A stretch of DNA of 62,527 bases from HO2-45-28 sp964412115 (GCA_964412115.1 CAYPMM010000002.1:1-62527), one strand, 5' to 3'; shown: positions 49,347 through 56,691, numbered from the stretch's first letter. Notes: generated by a model not told the origin, from the sequence alone. Made by a program: numbers and translations.

Positions 49347-50921
49347 TTACATTCTCTCCGGAGCCGAGATGCCGAGGAGTTTCAGGAGTGAGCCGAGAGT
49401 GTTTTTTGCCGATTTAACCACAAAAAGACGGCGGGGTTCGTCGGAACCGGAGTCCAAAACTTTTACGTCGCGGTAAAATGCCGAAAACGCCTGCGCGAGC
49501 CCGTAAGCGTAAGCGGTCAAGCGATGGACCTGATAGTCGCGAGCCGTATCTTCCAAAACATCCAAAACCTCCAAAAGTTTTTTTATAAATTTTAATTCGT
49601 CGGTACTAAAATTAAATGATGGTTTCTGTTTTTTGATTTTTGCTTTGCGTAAAATGCTCGCCATTCTCGCGTGCGCGTATTGAACATAATAAACCGGGTT
49701 TTCAGCCGATTTCTTTTTGGCTAACTCCAAATCAATATCCATATGGGTGTCGGACGAGCGTTCCAGGAAAAACCAGCGAGAGGCATCCAACCCAATTTCA
49801 TCAATCAGTTCTTCAAACGCCACAAACGTCCCTTTGCGTTTGGACATCTTAAATTCCTCTCCGCCTTTCATAAGCCGCACAGTCTGAGTAACGATAATTT
49901 CCGAATCAGTCATTCCTATAATTTCGGCAACCGCTTGAATTCTTGCCACATATCCATAGTGGTCGGGGCCCAAAATATTTATTTTTTTCTTAAATCCGCG
50001 CGCGAATGTTTCCAAATAGTGCCCGGCATCGGCCAAAAAATAAGTCGGAAATCCATCTGAGGTTACCAAAACGCGGTCTTTATCGTCAGCAAAATCCGTT
50101 GTCTTAAGCCAAGTCGCGCCGTCTTTTTTATAAATAAGATTTTTTTTGTCAAAAAACGCCTGGGCTTTTTTTATAAGCCCTTTTTTATGTATGTGCTTCT
50201 CTTCTGAAGTCCAGCGGTCAAATTTTATTTTCGCCCTACTCTCAAGCGCGTTTTTAATTGATTTCAAAAAATCCTTTGCCGCTTCTTGGCCCAATTTTAA
50301 CGGCTCATTTTGCAATTTTTTTATTTTTGTTTTATTTATTTTCGCCCACTCTTTTATGTAGTCTCCTTTGTAAAATGTTTCTTCTTCGGGCATAAGTCCA
50401 GCTGAGGCAAGTATTGATTTTCCGAGCGTTATTATTTGCTTTCCGGTGTCGTTTATATAGTATTCGCGTTCAACTCTAAAACCAGAGAGTGTCAGCACGT
50501 TCGACAAGACATCACCTAAAAATCCGCCCCGGCCGTTTGCAAGCGTAAGAGGGCCAGTCGGGTTTGCCGAGACATATTCAACCTGAATTTTCTTGCCTTT
50601 TCCCAAACTTAGTTTTGGCAGATTTTTCATCCGCACGAGTTCTAAAAAATCTTTGCCAACCGCTTCGGTTGAAACCCAAAAATTCAAAAATCCGGGACCG
50701 GCGACTTCGATTCTTGTAAAGAATCGCCCTGAGCTTTGTCGAAGGGCTTCTGCCATTTTCTCCGCAACTTCGCGAGGATTTTTCCCGAGTTTTTTTGCGG
50801 CAATCATCGCGACATTTGAAGAATAATCGCCAAACTCCGATCTATCGGGCCTGGATACCGAAAAATCAACACCCCCGAGCGTTATTTTTAAAATCTCTTT
50901 TTTTATTCTCTCGCGAATCAT
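49347..50921 (-). CDS. argS: Arginyl-tRNA synthetase
   Basis: Class I ArgRS: VEYVSANPTGPLTLANGRG (HIGH-type), LGPDHYGYVARIQA and the KMSKR loop (FKMSKRKGTFVAFE). The N-terminal Add-1 domain is shortened. The C-terminal helical anticodon domain ends SAPERM. At 524 residues it is compact. One CCCTTCGAC...CTCAGGG element is inserted in frame near residue 60 (ALRQSSGRF). Confidence 0.96.
   Translation of the reverse strand: MIRERIKKEILKITLGGVDFSVSRPDRSEFGDYSSNVAMIAAKKLGKNPREVAEKMAEALRQSSGRFFTRIEVAGPGFLNFWVSTEAVGKDFLELVRMKNLPKLSLGKGKKIQVEYVSANPTGPLTLANGRGGFLGDVLSNVLTLSGFRVEREYYINDTGKQIITLGKSILASAGLMPEEETFYKGDYIKEWAKINKTKIKKLQNEPLKLGQEAAKDFLKSIKNALESRAKIKFDRWTSEEKHIHKKGLIKKAQAFFDKKNLIYKKDGATWLKTTDFADDKDRVLVTSDGFPTYFLADAGHYLETFARGFKKKINILGPDHYGYVARIQAVAEIIGMTDSEIIVTQTVRLMKGGEEFKMSKRKGTFVAFEELIDEIGLDASRWFFLERSSDTHMDIDLELAKKKSAENPVYYVQYAHARMASILRKAKIKKQKPSFNFSTDELKFIKKLLEVLDVLEDTARDYQVHRLTAYAYGLAQAFSAFYRDVKVLDSGSDEPRRLFVVKSAKNTLGSLLKLLGISAPERM
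50727..50746. repeat. CCTTCGACAAAGCTCAGGG short element in argS
   Basis: 20 bp, CCCTGAGCTTTGTCGAAGGG. Translated as LRQSSG, a third reading frame compared with the leuS copies. Confidence 0.8.
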
Positions 50922-50997
50922 TATGAGATTAGTTTAGCCGAAAAACGGACAAGAAAAAAGCCGCCGGACACAATTCTGCGCCTGGCAGGCCAAATTT

Positions 50998-51384
50998 TTA
51001 CTCTACTCGCCTAAGACCGACGATTTTCCCGTTTTCTCCGCGAACAAATTCCAGAACAATCCCATGAATCTCGGACTCAAGAATTTTTTTAACATCTGAC
51101 CATGTCTTTACTTCATTCCAGTAAGAAGCGAATGGTTTGTTGTTGGAAAATTCGCACGAGATAAATTCAGCGAGTTTTTCGCTGGCATCTATTGCTTCAC
51201 CCAACATTGCCCTTGCGATTTGCCGGGCAAATTCTTCATGTAGTTTCGCTTTTTCACGAGGAGACGGACCGAACCCTCGCCTGTTATCTTCCGCCGAAAT
51301 AACCCTTTTATGACTTGGCGTTCTTACTAAAGTACCGTCAACATCTTCGGCCTCAACCCCAAACTCCAACTCAAATCCCGGCAT
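50998..51384 (-). CDS. Unrecognised 128-residue protein
   Basis: Soluble. An acidic N-terminus (ELEFGVEAEDVDG) is followed by a helical middle and a C-terminal strand-rich part (GIVLEFVRGENGKIVGLRRVE). ATG at 51384 with AAGGGGGGAG upstream. No family recognised. It lies between argS and smpB and diverges from smpB. Confidence 0.65.
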   Translation of the reverse strand: MPGFELEFGVEAEDVDGTLVRTPSHKRVISAEDNRRGFGPSPREKAKLHEEFARQIARAMLGEAIDASEKLAEFISCEFSNNKPFASYWNEVKTWSDVKKILESEIHGIVLEFVRGENGKIVGLRRVE

Positions 51385-51462
51385 CTCGCTCCCCCCTTCC
51401 TAAATCCGGAAAAATCCACTTCAAAAATAGCGCGAAACGGCAAAAAATGCAATAATTTGCGC

Positions 51463-51909
51463 ATGGCGGATTTGCTGCAAAATAAAAAAGTTTTTTTTGA
51501 TTATGAAATCCTTGAGAAGTTCGAGGCCGGATTGGAATTGCGCGGGTTTGAAGTAAAGGCGCTTAGAAACAAGCTTGGTTCAATTTTGGGTTCTCGCGTC
51601 ATCATCCGCGGGGGCGAGGCATTCGTAGTCGGCATGGAAATTCCGCCGTATCAGCCCCTAAACACGCCCAAAGATTACGAGCCTCAAAGAACGCGCAAAC
51701 TGCTTTTGAAAAAAAGCGAAATAAAATATCTCTCGGGAAAAAGCGAGGAAAGGGGTTTAACAATTGTCCCGATTCGCGTATACGCCAAGGGGCGCGTGCT
51801 TAAAATGGAAGTCGGTATCGCCAAAGGAAAGAAAAAATACGACAAACGCGAAAAAATAAAAAAACGCGAATCAAAAAGAAAAATTGAAAGGGAGCTTAAA
51901 GACCGATAA
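51463..51909 (+). CDS. smpB: SsrA-binding protein SmpB
   Basis: tmRNA-binding partner in trans-translation. KKVFFDYEILEKFEAGLELRGFEVKALR, split here as the family's first strand and helix (KVFFDYEILEKFEAG, then GFEVKALRN), and a lysine/arginine-rich C-terminal tail (KKYDKREKIKKRESKRK) that reads the decoding centre. ATG at 51463; an in-frame TTG 6 bp upstream is less likely. 148 residues. Its RNA partner tmRNA lies 1.16 kb downstream on the same strand, after ddl. Confidence 0.97.
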   Translation: MADLLQNKKVFFDYEILEKFEAGLELRGFEVKALRNKLGSILGSRVIIRGGEAFVVGMEIPPYQPLNTPKDYEPQRTRKLLLKKSEIKYLSGKSEERGLTIVPIRVYAKGRVLKMEVGIAKGKKKYDKREKIKKRESKRKIERELKDR

Positions 51910-51955
51910 ATCGGTTTTTGAGTTATGCACATCTTTAATCAAAACAAAAATACTT

Positions 51956-51961
51956 TACAAT
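51956..51961 (+). promoter_or_regulatory. -10 box of a near-leaderless ddl promoter
   Basis: TACAAT ends 6 bp before the ddl GTG start. The -35 (CTTTAA at 17 bp) is weak. There is no Shine-Dalgarno sequence before the GTG, which agrees with leaderless translation. Confidence 0.45.
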
Positions 51962-51967
51962 TAAATA

Positions 51968-52996
51968 GTGAGACTTGAAGGAAAAACTTGTTTGGTTTTA
52001 TACAACGCGGCCGGCGGAAAACCGCCTGAAGAATCATCTAAAAATGATTTTGATTCTTTGCTTAATGAACGCAAAGACGTTGAAGCGATAAGAAATTCTT
52101 TGAAAGAAATCGGTTTTAGCGTCCGAACTCTCGGTTTTCGCCGTTTAAATTCAAGAATCACGTCCGTGTTTGAAGAAATCAAACCGGATTTGGTTTTTAA
52201 CTTATGCGAAACGCTCTACAACCACCCGCATAAGGCGCTTACCGAAATGTACGTTGCCGGATGGCTTGAGCTTTTAAAATGCCCGTACACCGGCTCTCCG
52301 CCGATAGCGCTCGGACTTTCGTTAAATAAAATGCGCTGTAAGCAGGTTTTAAAGGCGTCCGGCCTCCCGGTTCCTCCTTCGGTCGCGGTTCTGGTCGGCG
52401 AAAAACCGGATTTAGAGTCAATCACTCCGCCTTTCATTGTAAAACCGGTGCGCGAGGACGGCAGTTTCGGCATTGCTAAAAATTCAGTGACAAAACATCC
52501 GCACGAAGTTGAAGAAAAAACAATCTTCATCCACGAAAAATACCGCCAGCCGGCATTGGTTGAAGAATTTCTTGACGGCCGCGAATTTACCGTTGTTGTT
52601 GTCGGCAATCCGCCGAGGGTCTTGGGCATCGGCGAGATTGATTTCAAAAATATGCCTTCCGGCGAACCAAGGATACGTTCGTATCAAGTCAAATGGGATA
52701 AAAACGGCCCGGAGGCAATAGCTCGTTTTCCCGCGGAAATTGAAACCTCGCTTAAAAATCGCCTTGAAAAAATTTCCGTAAAGGCGTTTCAACTGCTGGG
52801 GTGCCGAGACTACGCGCGAGTTGATATCAGGGTAAGCGAAAACCGCAGACCTTACATTTTAGAAGTTAATCCCAACCCCGATATTTCGCCCGATGGAGAA
52901 TTCGGCGATGCCGCAAAAGCGGCCGGTATTAATTACACGGACTTAATCAAGGGCATTGCCGAAAACACGCTTGAACGCGGAACAGTTTTATCTTGA
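51968..52996 (+). CDS. D-alanine-D-alanine ligase-like ATP-grasp protein
   Basis: ATP-grasp ligase of 342 residues: FNLCETLYNHPHKALTEMYV and GWLELLKCPYTGSPP at the N-terminus, KPVREDGSFGI and VEEFLDGREFTVVVVGNPP in the ATP-binding region, and the metal motif EVNPNPDISPDG at the C-terminus. It probably makes D-Ala-D-Ala or a related dipeptide for peptidoglycan. Some CPR homologues in this group are not true Ddl; the exact substrate is uncertain. GTG start at 51968. Confidence 0.82.
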   Translation: MRLEGKTCLVLYNAAGGKPPEESSKNDFDSLLNERKDVEAIRNSLKEIGFSVRTLGFRRLNSRITSVFEEIKPDLVFNLCETLYNHPHKALTEMYVAGWLELLKCPYTGSPPIALGLSLNKMRCKQVLKASGLPVPPSVAVLVGEKPDLESITPPFIVKPVREDGSFGIAKNSVTKHPHEVEEKTIFIHEKYRQPALVEEFLDGREFTVVVVGNPPRVLGIGEIDFKNMPSGEPRIRSYQVKWDKNGPEAIARFPAEIETSLKNRLEKISVKAFQLLGCRDYARVDIRVSENRRPYILEVNPNPDISPDGEFGDAAKAAGINYTDLIKGIAENTLERGTVLS

Positions 52997-53022
52997 CATT
53001 TGCGTAAATTTGTGCATATAAT
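52993..53022 (+). promoter_or_regulatory. tmRNA promoter
   Basis: Perfect TTGACA, 18-bp spacer, perfect TATAAT. The -35 overlaps the ddl stop codon. The predicted start is near 53029, giving a 5' leader of about 44 nt to be removed by RNase P. Confidence 0.85.
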
Positions 53023-53030
53023 GACGTAGT

Positions 53031-53049
53031 CCTTCGCCAAGCTCAGGAC
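53031..53049. repeat. CCTTCGCCAAGCTCAGGAC short element in the tmRNA leader
   Basis: A diverged member of the CCCTTCGAC...CTCAGGG family, between the tmRNA promoter and the mature 5' end. A hairpin AAAATTTTAC / GTAAAATTTT (53050-53072) follows immediately. Confidence 0.7.
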
Positions 53050-53072
53050 AAAATTTTACGAAGTAAAATTTT

Positions 53073-53416
53073 GGGGGTGCCTAGCTTCGATGAGTTGGAA
53101 TATTAAGAAACGCGGTCCAAGGATGTTTGGTTTCCTTGTAAAAATTTCCAAACAGTTCCAAGTGCAAACTATCAACCAGCACTCGCCTACGCTTAAGTGC
53201 TTAGGCCGTCCGGCTTTCTGATGTCTCATAAGAAAACCCGGGCGTAAAATTTTGAGGCTCAACTCCGGACTGCTCCGATCCGAAGCGACATTTAAGGAGC
53301 GACGTTTGCGGCGCTTTCGTTTCGCTTCCAGCCGCAAACGCAAACAAGCGAAACTACGGCCGTAGAAATTTCTTAAAAACCCGATTCAAACGGGAGTGCG
53401 ATTCTCCCCACCTCCA
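53073..53416 (+). ncRNA. ssrA: tmRNA (SsrA)
   Basis: Rescues stalled ribosomes with SmpB. The tRNA-like acceptor pairs GGGGGTG at the 5' end with CACCTCC at the 3' end, discriminator A at 53416; CCA is not encoded. The mRNA-like part holds a tag frame GCA AAC TAT CAA CCA GCA, then CTC GCC TAC GCT TAA, giving ANYQPALAYA. Stem-loops resembling the pseudoknots follow (for example GCCGCAAACGC-type arms near 53330). The T-arm GGGAG TGCGATT CTCCC has G where the T-loop usually has its second U. smpB lies close upstream. Confidence 0.92.
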
Positions 53417-53460
53417 CAAAATAAAATCTGCTCCGTTTTAATGGGGCAGATTTTATTTGT
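53417..53460 (+). terminator. tmRNA terminator
   Basis: Long A/T-rich stem AAATAAAATCTGC / GCAGATTTTATTT with an 8-9 base loop, and TTTTATTTGTT at its end. Confidence 0.88.
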
Positions 53461-53466
53461 TAGTAC

Positions 53467-53607
53467 GGAGAATCGCACTCGTGAAGGGGGTCGGGGAAAC
53501 GGGAGTTTCCCCGCGGAGGAAAACAGCCCCGACGCGCGAAGCGGTCGGGGCGCTAGAAACCGAGAGGTTTCTAGGGAGGAGCGTAGCGACGACGAGTGCT
53601 ATTCTCC
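53467..53607 (+). ncRNA. Multibranched structured element after tmRNA
   Basis: An outer 16-bp stem with one mismatch (GGAGAATCGCACTCGT / ACGAGTGCTATTCTCC) encloses three hairpins: CGGGGAAAC-GGGA-GTTTCCCCG (53492-53513), GCCCCGAC / GTCGGGGC (53526-53551) and CTAGAAACC-GAGA-GGTTTCTAG (53553-53574). Two loops are GNRA tetraloops, a sign of RNA structure. The outer arms are inverted and direct copies of the tmRNA T-arm. Whether it is transcribed as a separate RNA or is a DNA-level element is unknown; no promoter was recognised between the tmRNA terminator and the element. Confidence 0.6.
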
Positions 53608-53622
53608 CCGCCTCCACAAAAA
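53592..53622 (+). repeat. Duplicate of the tmRNA 3' end
   Basis: GAGTGCTATTCTCCCC followed by GCCTCCACAAAA closely matches the tmRNA T-arm and acceptor (GAGTGCGATTCTCCCC, ACCTCCACAAAA at 53394-53421), about 200 bp downstream. This is the pattern left by integration or duplication at a tRNA/tmRNA 3' end. Confidence 0.75.
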
Positions 53623-53673
53623 CAACGAGCGGAGCGACTATGTTTTTGTAGGACACCGAGCGTAGCGAGGTGT
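53616..53673. repeat. Two hairpins with GAGCGnAGCGA loops
   Basis: ACAAAAACA / TGTTTTTGT (53616-53649) and ACACC / GGTGT (53653-53673). Both loops hold the motif GAGCGGAGCGA or GAGCGTAGCGA, which also occurs at 53579-53589 and, loosely, in the loop at 53534-53543. Confidence 0.65.
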
Positions 53674-53690
53674 GATACATTAAAAGCAGT

Positions 53691-53715
53691 AAAAAGCCCC
53701 CATCGGGGGCTTTTT
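53691..53715 (-). terminator. Rho-independent terminator
   Basis: AAAAAGCCCC / GGGGGCTTTTT with a CAT spacer; T-run on the minus strand. It ends the gene at 53721-54377. Confidence 0.9.
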
Positions 53716-53720
53716 GGTTT

Positions 53721-54377
53721 TTATTTTATTTTTATTTTTCTGGCCTTCAGGATGTCTCCGGCCCATTTTGCGGCCAGGCTCTCCGGATAATTTTGAATCA
53801 GTGTTTTTAAATATTCTTTATTTTTTATTTTAATAACCCTGCTGTTTTCGGCTCTAAAAACAACGTCCCACTCGTATAGATAATAAAGAGCAAATGCTGC
53901 GATCAGCTCTCCTTTTTCGCTTCTTGCGTTGGGGTCAACCACTTTATCCCACGGGTGATTCCGCACAATGTCTTTCAGCCACTCAACAGCCGCGGGCCTC
54001 CAATTATCGTTAAACCTTACTTCAAATTGACTGTATTTTGCGTTTCCGGCCTTTCTCATCTTCTCGACTATTTCCTTATACATCTTTTTCTCGCCCGGCT
54101 GAGCTCCGGTAAGATTATAAAATTCCACGATTCTCATTTTAGAATCGGCCACCAGCAGGCTGTTTGGGTATTTTTTAATGAACGATTTGTAATCCCGAAT
54201 CATTTCCGGATAAACGATTTCCACCATTTCCTTGACCGATTTTTGAGCAAGAGTTTTTCGGAAAATTTCCAAATATTCTTTTAGGCCTTCGGCGTCTTTT
54301 GCCGGCTTTGCGCCGGCCGGATTAAAACCCAGAAAAACAAAACAAAAAATAATCGGGTATAAAAATAAACGCCTCAT
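53721..54377 (-). CDS. Secreted helical protein, 218 residues
   Basis: A signal peptide (residues 1-23, FCFVFLGFNPAGAKP) is followed by mostly helical sequence with YPEMIRDYKSFIKKYPNSLLVADS and IQNYPESLAAKWAGD. These short helix pairs are of TPR/Sel1 or YbgF-like character, so a periplasm-type scaffold is plausible. ATG with AAGGAGG upstream. No exact family named. Confidence 0.7.
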   Translation of the reverse strand: MRRLFLYPIIFCFVFLGFNPAGAKPAKDAEGLKEYLEIFRKTLAQKSVKEMVEIVYPEMIRDYKSFIKKYPNSLLVADSKMRIVEFYNLTGAQPGEKKMYKEIVEKMRKAGNAKYSQFEVRFNDNWRPAAVEWLKDIVRNHPWDKVVDPNARSEKGELIAAFALYYLYEWDVVFRAENSRVIKIKNKEYLKTLIQNYPESLAAKWAGDILKARKIKIK

Positions 54378-54430
54378 TTCGCGCCTCCTTTTTCAAAAGC
54401 AAAGCCTGCTTGAATATAACACACCGAAAC

Positions 54431-54458
54431 AAAAAAGGCCCGCTGGCGGGCCTTTTTT
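54431..54458. terminator. Bidirectional-looking terminator
   Basis: AAAAAAGGCCCGC / GCGGGCCTTTTTT with a 2-base centre. On the minus strand it ends the metalloprotease-like gene at 54475-55287. Confidence 0.9.
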
Positions 54459-54474
54459 CTGCAAACAAAACCGC

Positions 54475-55287
54475 CTATCTCGCCCAGATGACAAAAGTGA
54501 AAAGTTTTTCGCCTCGGCCCAAATCGCGTACGTACAGAGAATTTCTGCCTTGGGTATCTTTCTTTATCGCCTGTCCCCACTCTGACGGATTATCAAATTC
54601 AACATTATTTCCGACGCTCGCCGGCTTACCCTTCCCGGCGCCAGAACCTCCTCCGGAAGACCCAACCGTATTTACGCCGTCCAAATGAGCGTAAATCGTA
54701 TCAAGCATTTCGTAGTCGTGAGCGTTCGGATGCTGATTGTCGCCCGCGCCGTCATTTCGCGCGGGGTCATTCGTGTAATCCATGCAAGTCCCCAAATTCA
54801 GGTTATTAAAATTTTCATCAACATGGCCCAAACCCAAAGTGTGGCCAACCTCCTGACACATCACAAAATTTCTCCACTCCGGCTTGTCATAGGTTGCGGT
54901 ATTAAAATAAGTGTCATTTACCTTAGTAACTCCCTTTACAATGTGCCCTCCCGAAATCCAGATTTGGGCGATGCCGAGCCAGCCGGTATAACCGTACGCA
55001 GCACTGCAGACCTCTACTCTGCCGTTTGCGGCTTTGCATCCTCTCGGATTTGTTTTTCCCGCGGTTACAATGGTATCAAGAACGCTTGAAACACTCCAAT
55101 CGACGGCCGTAGTGCTAAGATACGAATCCCAGGCGGATGAAACGTTGTCGCCAAGTTCAAGCTTAAAAGGACTGGCGGTTCGTCCCCAATGATAATTACC
55201 CCACGAATGGTCGGCGCTTACAAACATTGCAAACCCTGACAGTAAAACCACAGCGCTTGTCACAAACAACATTTTTTTCTTCAGCAT
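54475..55287 (-). CDS. Secreted matrixin-like metalloprotease with altered zinc motif
   Basis: A signal peptide (residues 1-25) is followed by a metzincin-like domain. The motif reads CQEVGHTLGLGHVDEN: Glu, second His, Gly and third His of HExxHxxGxxH are present, but the first His is Gln. A downstream CMDYTNDP supplies the Met-turn. Homologues with QEVGH exist in bacterial secreted proteins, so it need not be inactive, but zinc binding would be weaker or use another ligand. 270 residues with a C-terminal 70-residue tail containing a Gly/Ser linker. Confidence 0.82.
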   Translation of the reverse strand: MLKKKMLFVTSAVVLLSGFAMFVSADHSWGNYHWGRTASPFKLELGDNVSSAWDSYLSTTAVDWSVSSVLDTIVTAGKTNPRGCKAANGRVEVCSAAYGYTGWLGIAQIWISGGHIVKGVTKVNDTYFNTATYDKPEWRNFVMCQEVGHTLGLGHVDENFNNLNLGTCMDYTNDPARNDGAGDNQHPNAHDYEMLDTIYAHLDGVNTVGSSGGGSGAGKGKPASVGNNVEFDNPSEWGQAIKKDTQGRNSLYVRDLGRGEKLFTFVIWAR

Positions 55288-55383
55288 AATAAATGGTATT
55301 TATTTTTTAGTTATTAATTACATCTCCATTGTATCTGTTTTAATGCCGCCGTCAAAAAATTCTGTGGATAAAAACGGCGCAGT

Positions 55384-55412
55384 TTGACAATAATAACCGC
55401 GTCTTCTATTAT
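55384..55412 (+). promoter_or_regulatory. Promoter of the DMT-family gene
   Basis: Perfect TTGACA, 17-bp spacer, TATTAT. The leader to the ATG at 55443 is about 25 nt. Confidence 0.8.
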
Positions 55413-55442
55413 TGAGCTGGATATTTTAAAAACGAGGACCAA

Positions 55443-55850
55443 ATGAACCCTTTGATACTGGCTTTGATCTCCGCCGCCGGATTCGGGCTCTGGCCCAGTA
55501 TCGCGCGCGTGTCCGGATTGAATCCGATATTGACCGCAATCATTGTCGGCAGCGCCACCTTAATACCGGCTATTTTTGCCATACCATTTTCCGAAACCGG
55601 ACGGGTAAGCGCATCTGCTTTGTTTGTGTGCGTTTTTGCCGGAATAATTAACGGAGTTGGATTTATCGCCTACGCGAAATTGGTAAGCAACGCTGAATTA
55701 AGCCTGTCTCTGTATGTGCCTGTTACCATCATCAACTCGCTGATCGTGGCAGTGGCCGCGGGCATTTTAATTTTCCACGAACCAATCACCGCGCAAAAAA
55801 TAACAGGGATTATTTTGGCGGCGGCCGCAACCTGGCTCTTATTGAAATAA
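55443..55850 (+). CDS. Single-domain EamA/DMT-family membrane protein
   Basis: Half-length drug/metabolite transporter of 135 residues with five predicted helices (LILALISAAGFGLWPSIA at the start and ITGIILAAAATWLLLK at the end). Full EamA transporters have two such repeats in 10 helices; single-repeat forms work as homodimers. Substrate unknown. It has its own promoter and terminator. Confidence 0.85.
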   Translation: MNPLILALISAAGFGLWPSIARVSGLNPILTAIIVGSATLIPAIFAIPFSETGRVSASALFVCVFAGIINGVGFIAYAKLVSNAELSLSLYVPVTIINSLIVAVAAGILIFHEPITAQKITGIILAAAATWLLLK

Positions 55851-55864
55851 TCTCGTTTTAACCC

Positions 55865-55893
55865 AAAAGCCGCCGCCCCGCGGCTTTTTATTT
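55865..55893 (+). terminator. Rho-independent terminator
   Basis: AAAAGCCGC / GCGGCTTTT with a 6-base loop, then TATTTATG. Confidence 0.85.
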
Positions 55894-55933
55894 ATGTATT
55901 GTTTGTGCCGCAAAACCGCGGACAAGCAGGCAT

Positions 55934-55962
55934 TTGCGTCCTTTGAGTATTTGATATATAAT
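55934..55962 (+). promoter_or_regulatory. infC operon promoter
   Basis: TTGCGT, 17-bp spacer, perfect TATAAT. The -10 ends 8 bp before an in-frame CTG (55971). Confidence 0.6.
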
Positions 55963-55970
55963 GAACGAAT

Positions 55971-56483
55971 CTGAATAGAAAGATAAGAATAAATCATCAG
56001 ATAACGGCTCTTGAGTTGAGGGTCATCGGTTCGGATGCCAAAAATCTTGGCGTTATTAAAACCGAGGAAGCGCGGGCTTTGGCTCGCGAAGCCGGATTGG
56101 ATTTAATTGAAATCGCCCCAACGGCAAATCCGCCGGTAGCCAAAATAATGGACTACGGCAAATACCGCTACGAAGAAGAGCGCAAAGTGAAGCAGACGCA
56201 AAAAACACACCAGTCCGAAACAAGGGAAATAAGAGTCGGCCTCGGAACGTCGGAGCACGATTTGATAATGAAAGCCAAAAAGGCCTCCGATTTTCTTGAA
56301 AAAGGCGACCGCATAAAAGTGGGAATGGCCCTTCGGGGACGGGCAAAATATCTTGACCAAAAACTGCTTAACGAAAAACTGATGCGGGTCTTGAATTATA
56401 TAACGGTTGAGCACAATATAGTTGAAGGACCGAAAAGAGGGCCAAGAGGGCCGTATATAATGGTGGAGAAATCAAAAAAATAA
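55971..56483 (+). CDS. infC: Translation initiation factor IF-3 (non-canonical start)
   Basis: IF-3 with its N-domain motif INHQITALELRVIG, the linker with YRYEEERKVKQTQ, and C-domain motif GDRIKVGMALRGRAKY. The conserved INHQI begins at 55989, but there is no ATG, GTG or TTG between the upstream stop and 56016. A start at the TTG 56016 would delete the conserved strand. The candidates are CTG 55971 (near-leaderless, giving LNRKIRINHQ) or ATA 55989. E. coli infC uses AUU for autoregulation, so a rare start here is expected biology. I chose 55971. It heads infC-rpmI-rplT. Confidence 0.9.
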   Translation: MNRKIRINHQITALELRVIGSDAKNLGVIKTEEARALAREAGLDLIEIAPTANPPVAKIMDYGKYRYEEERKVKQTQKTHQSETREIRVGLGTSEHDLIMKAKKASDFLEKGDRIKVGMALRGRAKYLDQKLLNEKLMRVLNYITVEHNIVEGPKRGPRGPYIMVEKSKK

Positions 56484-56493
56484 ATTAAACATC

Positions 56494-56685
56494 ATGCCAG
56501 GCAAAACAAATAAGGCCTTTGCCAAAAGGCTTAAAATTACCAAAGACGGCCGGGTTTTAAAAAGAAACCCGGGTCAAAATCATTTCCGGGCGAGAAAATC
56601 GCGCGGTTTTGAGCTGGACGCGAAAAGGTTCGGCGAACTTTCAATATCTAAAAAAGAGTTGGGAAGATATTTGCCGTTTAAATAA
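56494..56685 (+). CDS. rpmI: Large ribosomal subunit protein bL35
   Basis: 63 residues, highly basic, with the L35 pattern: KTNKAFAKRLKITKDGRV, RNPGQNHFRARKS. It lies 10 bp after infC and 6 bp before rplT, the standard operon. Confidence 0.95.
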   Translation: MPGKTNKAFAKRLKITKDGRVLKRNPGQNHFRARKSRGFELDAKRFGELSISKKELGRYLPFK

Positions 56686-56691
56686 AAATCA

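Noticed and set aside
53396..53680. Open frames overlapping the tmRNA 3' end and structured element on both strands
   Set aside because: They are shadows of hairpin-rich non-coding sequence, with no ribosome binding site and repeat-derived composition.
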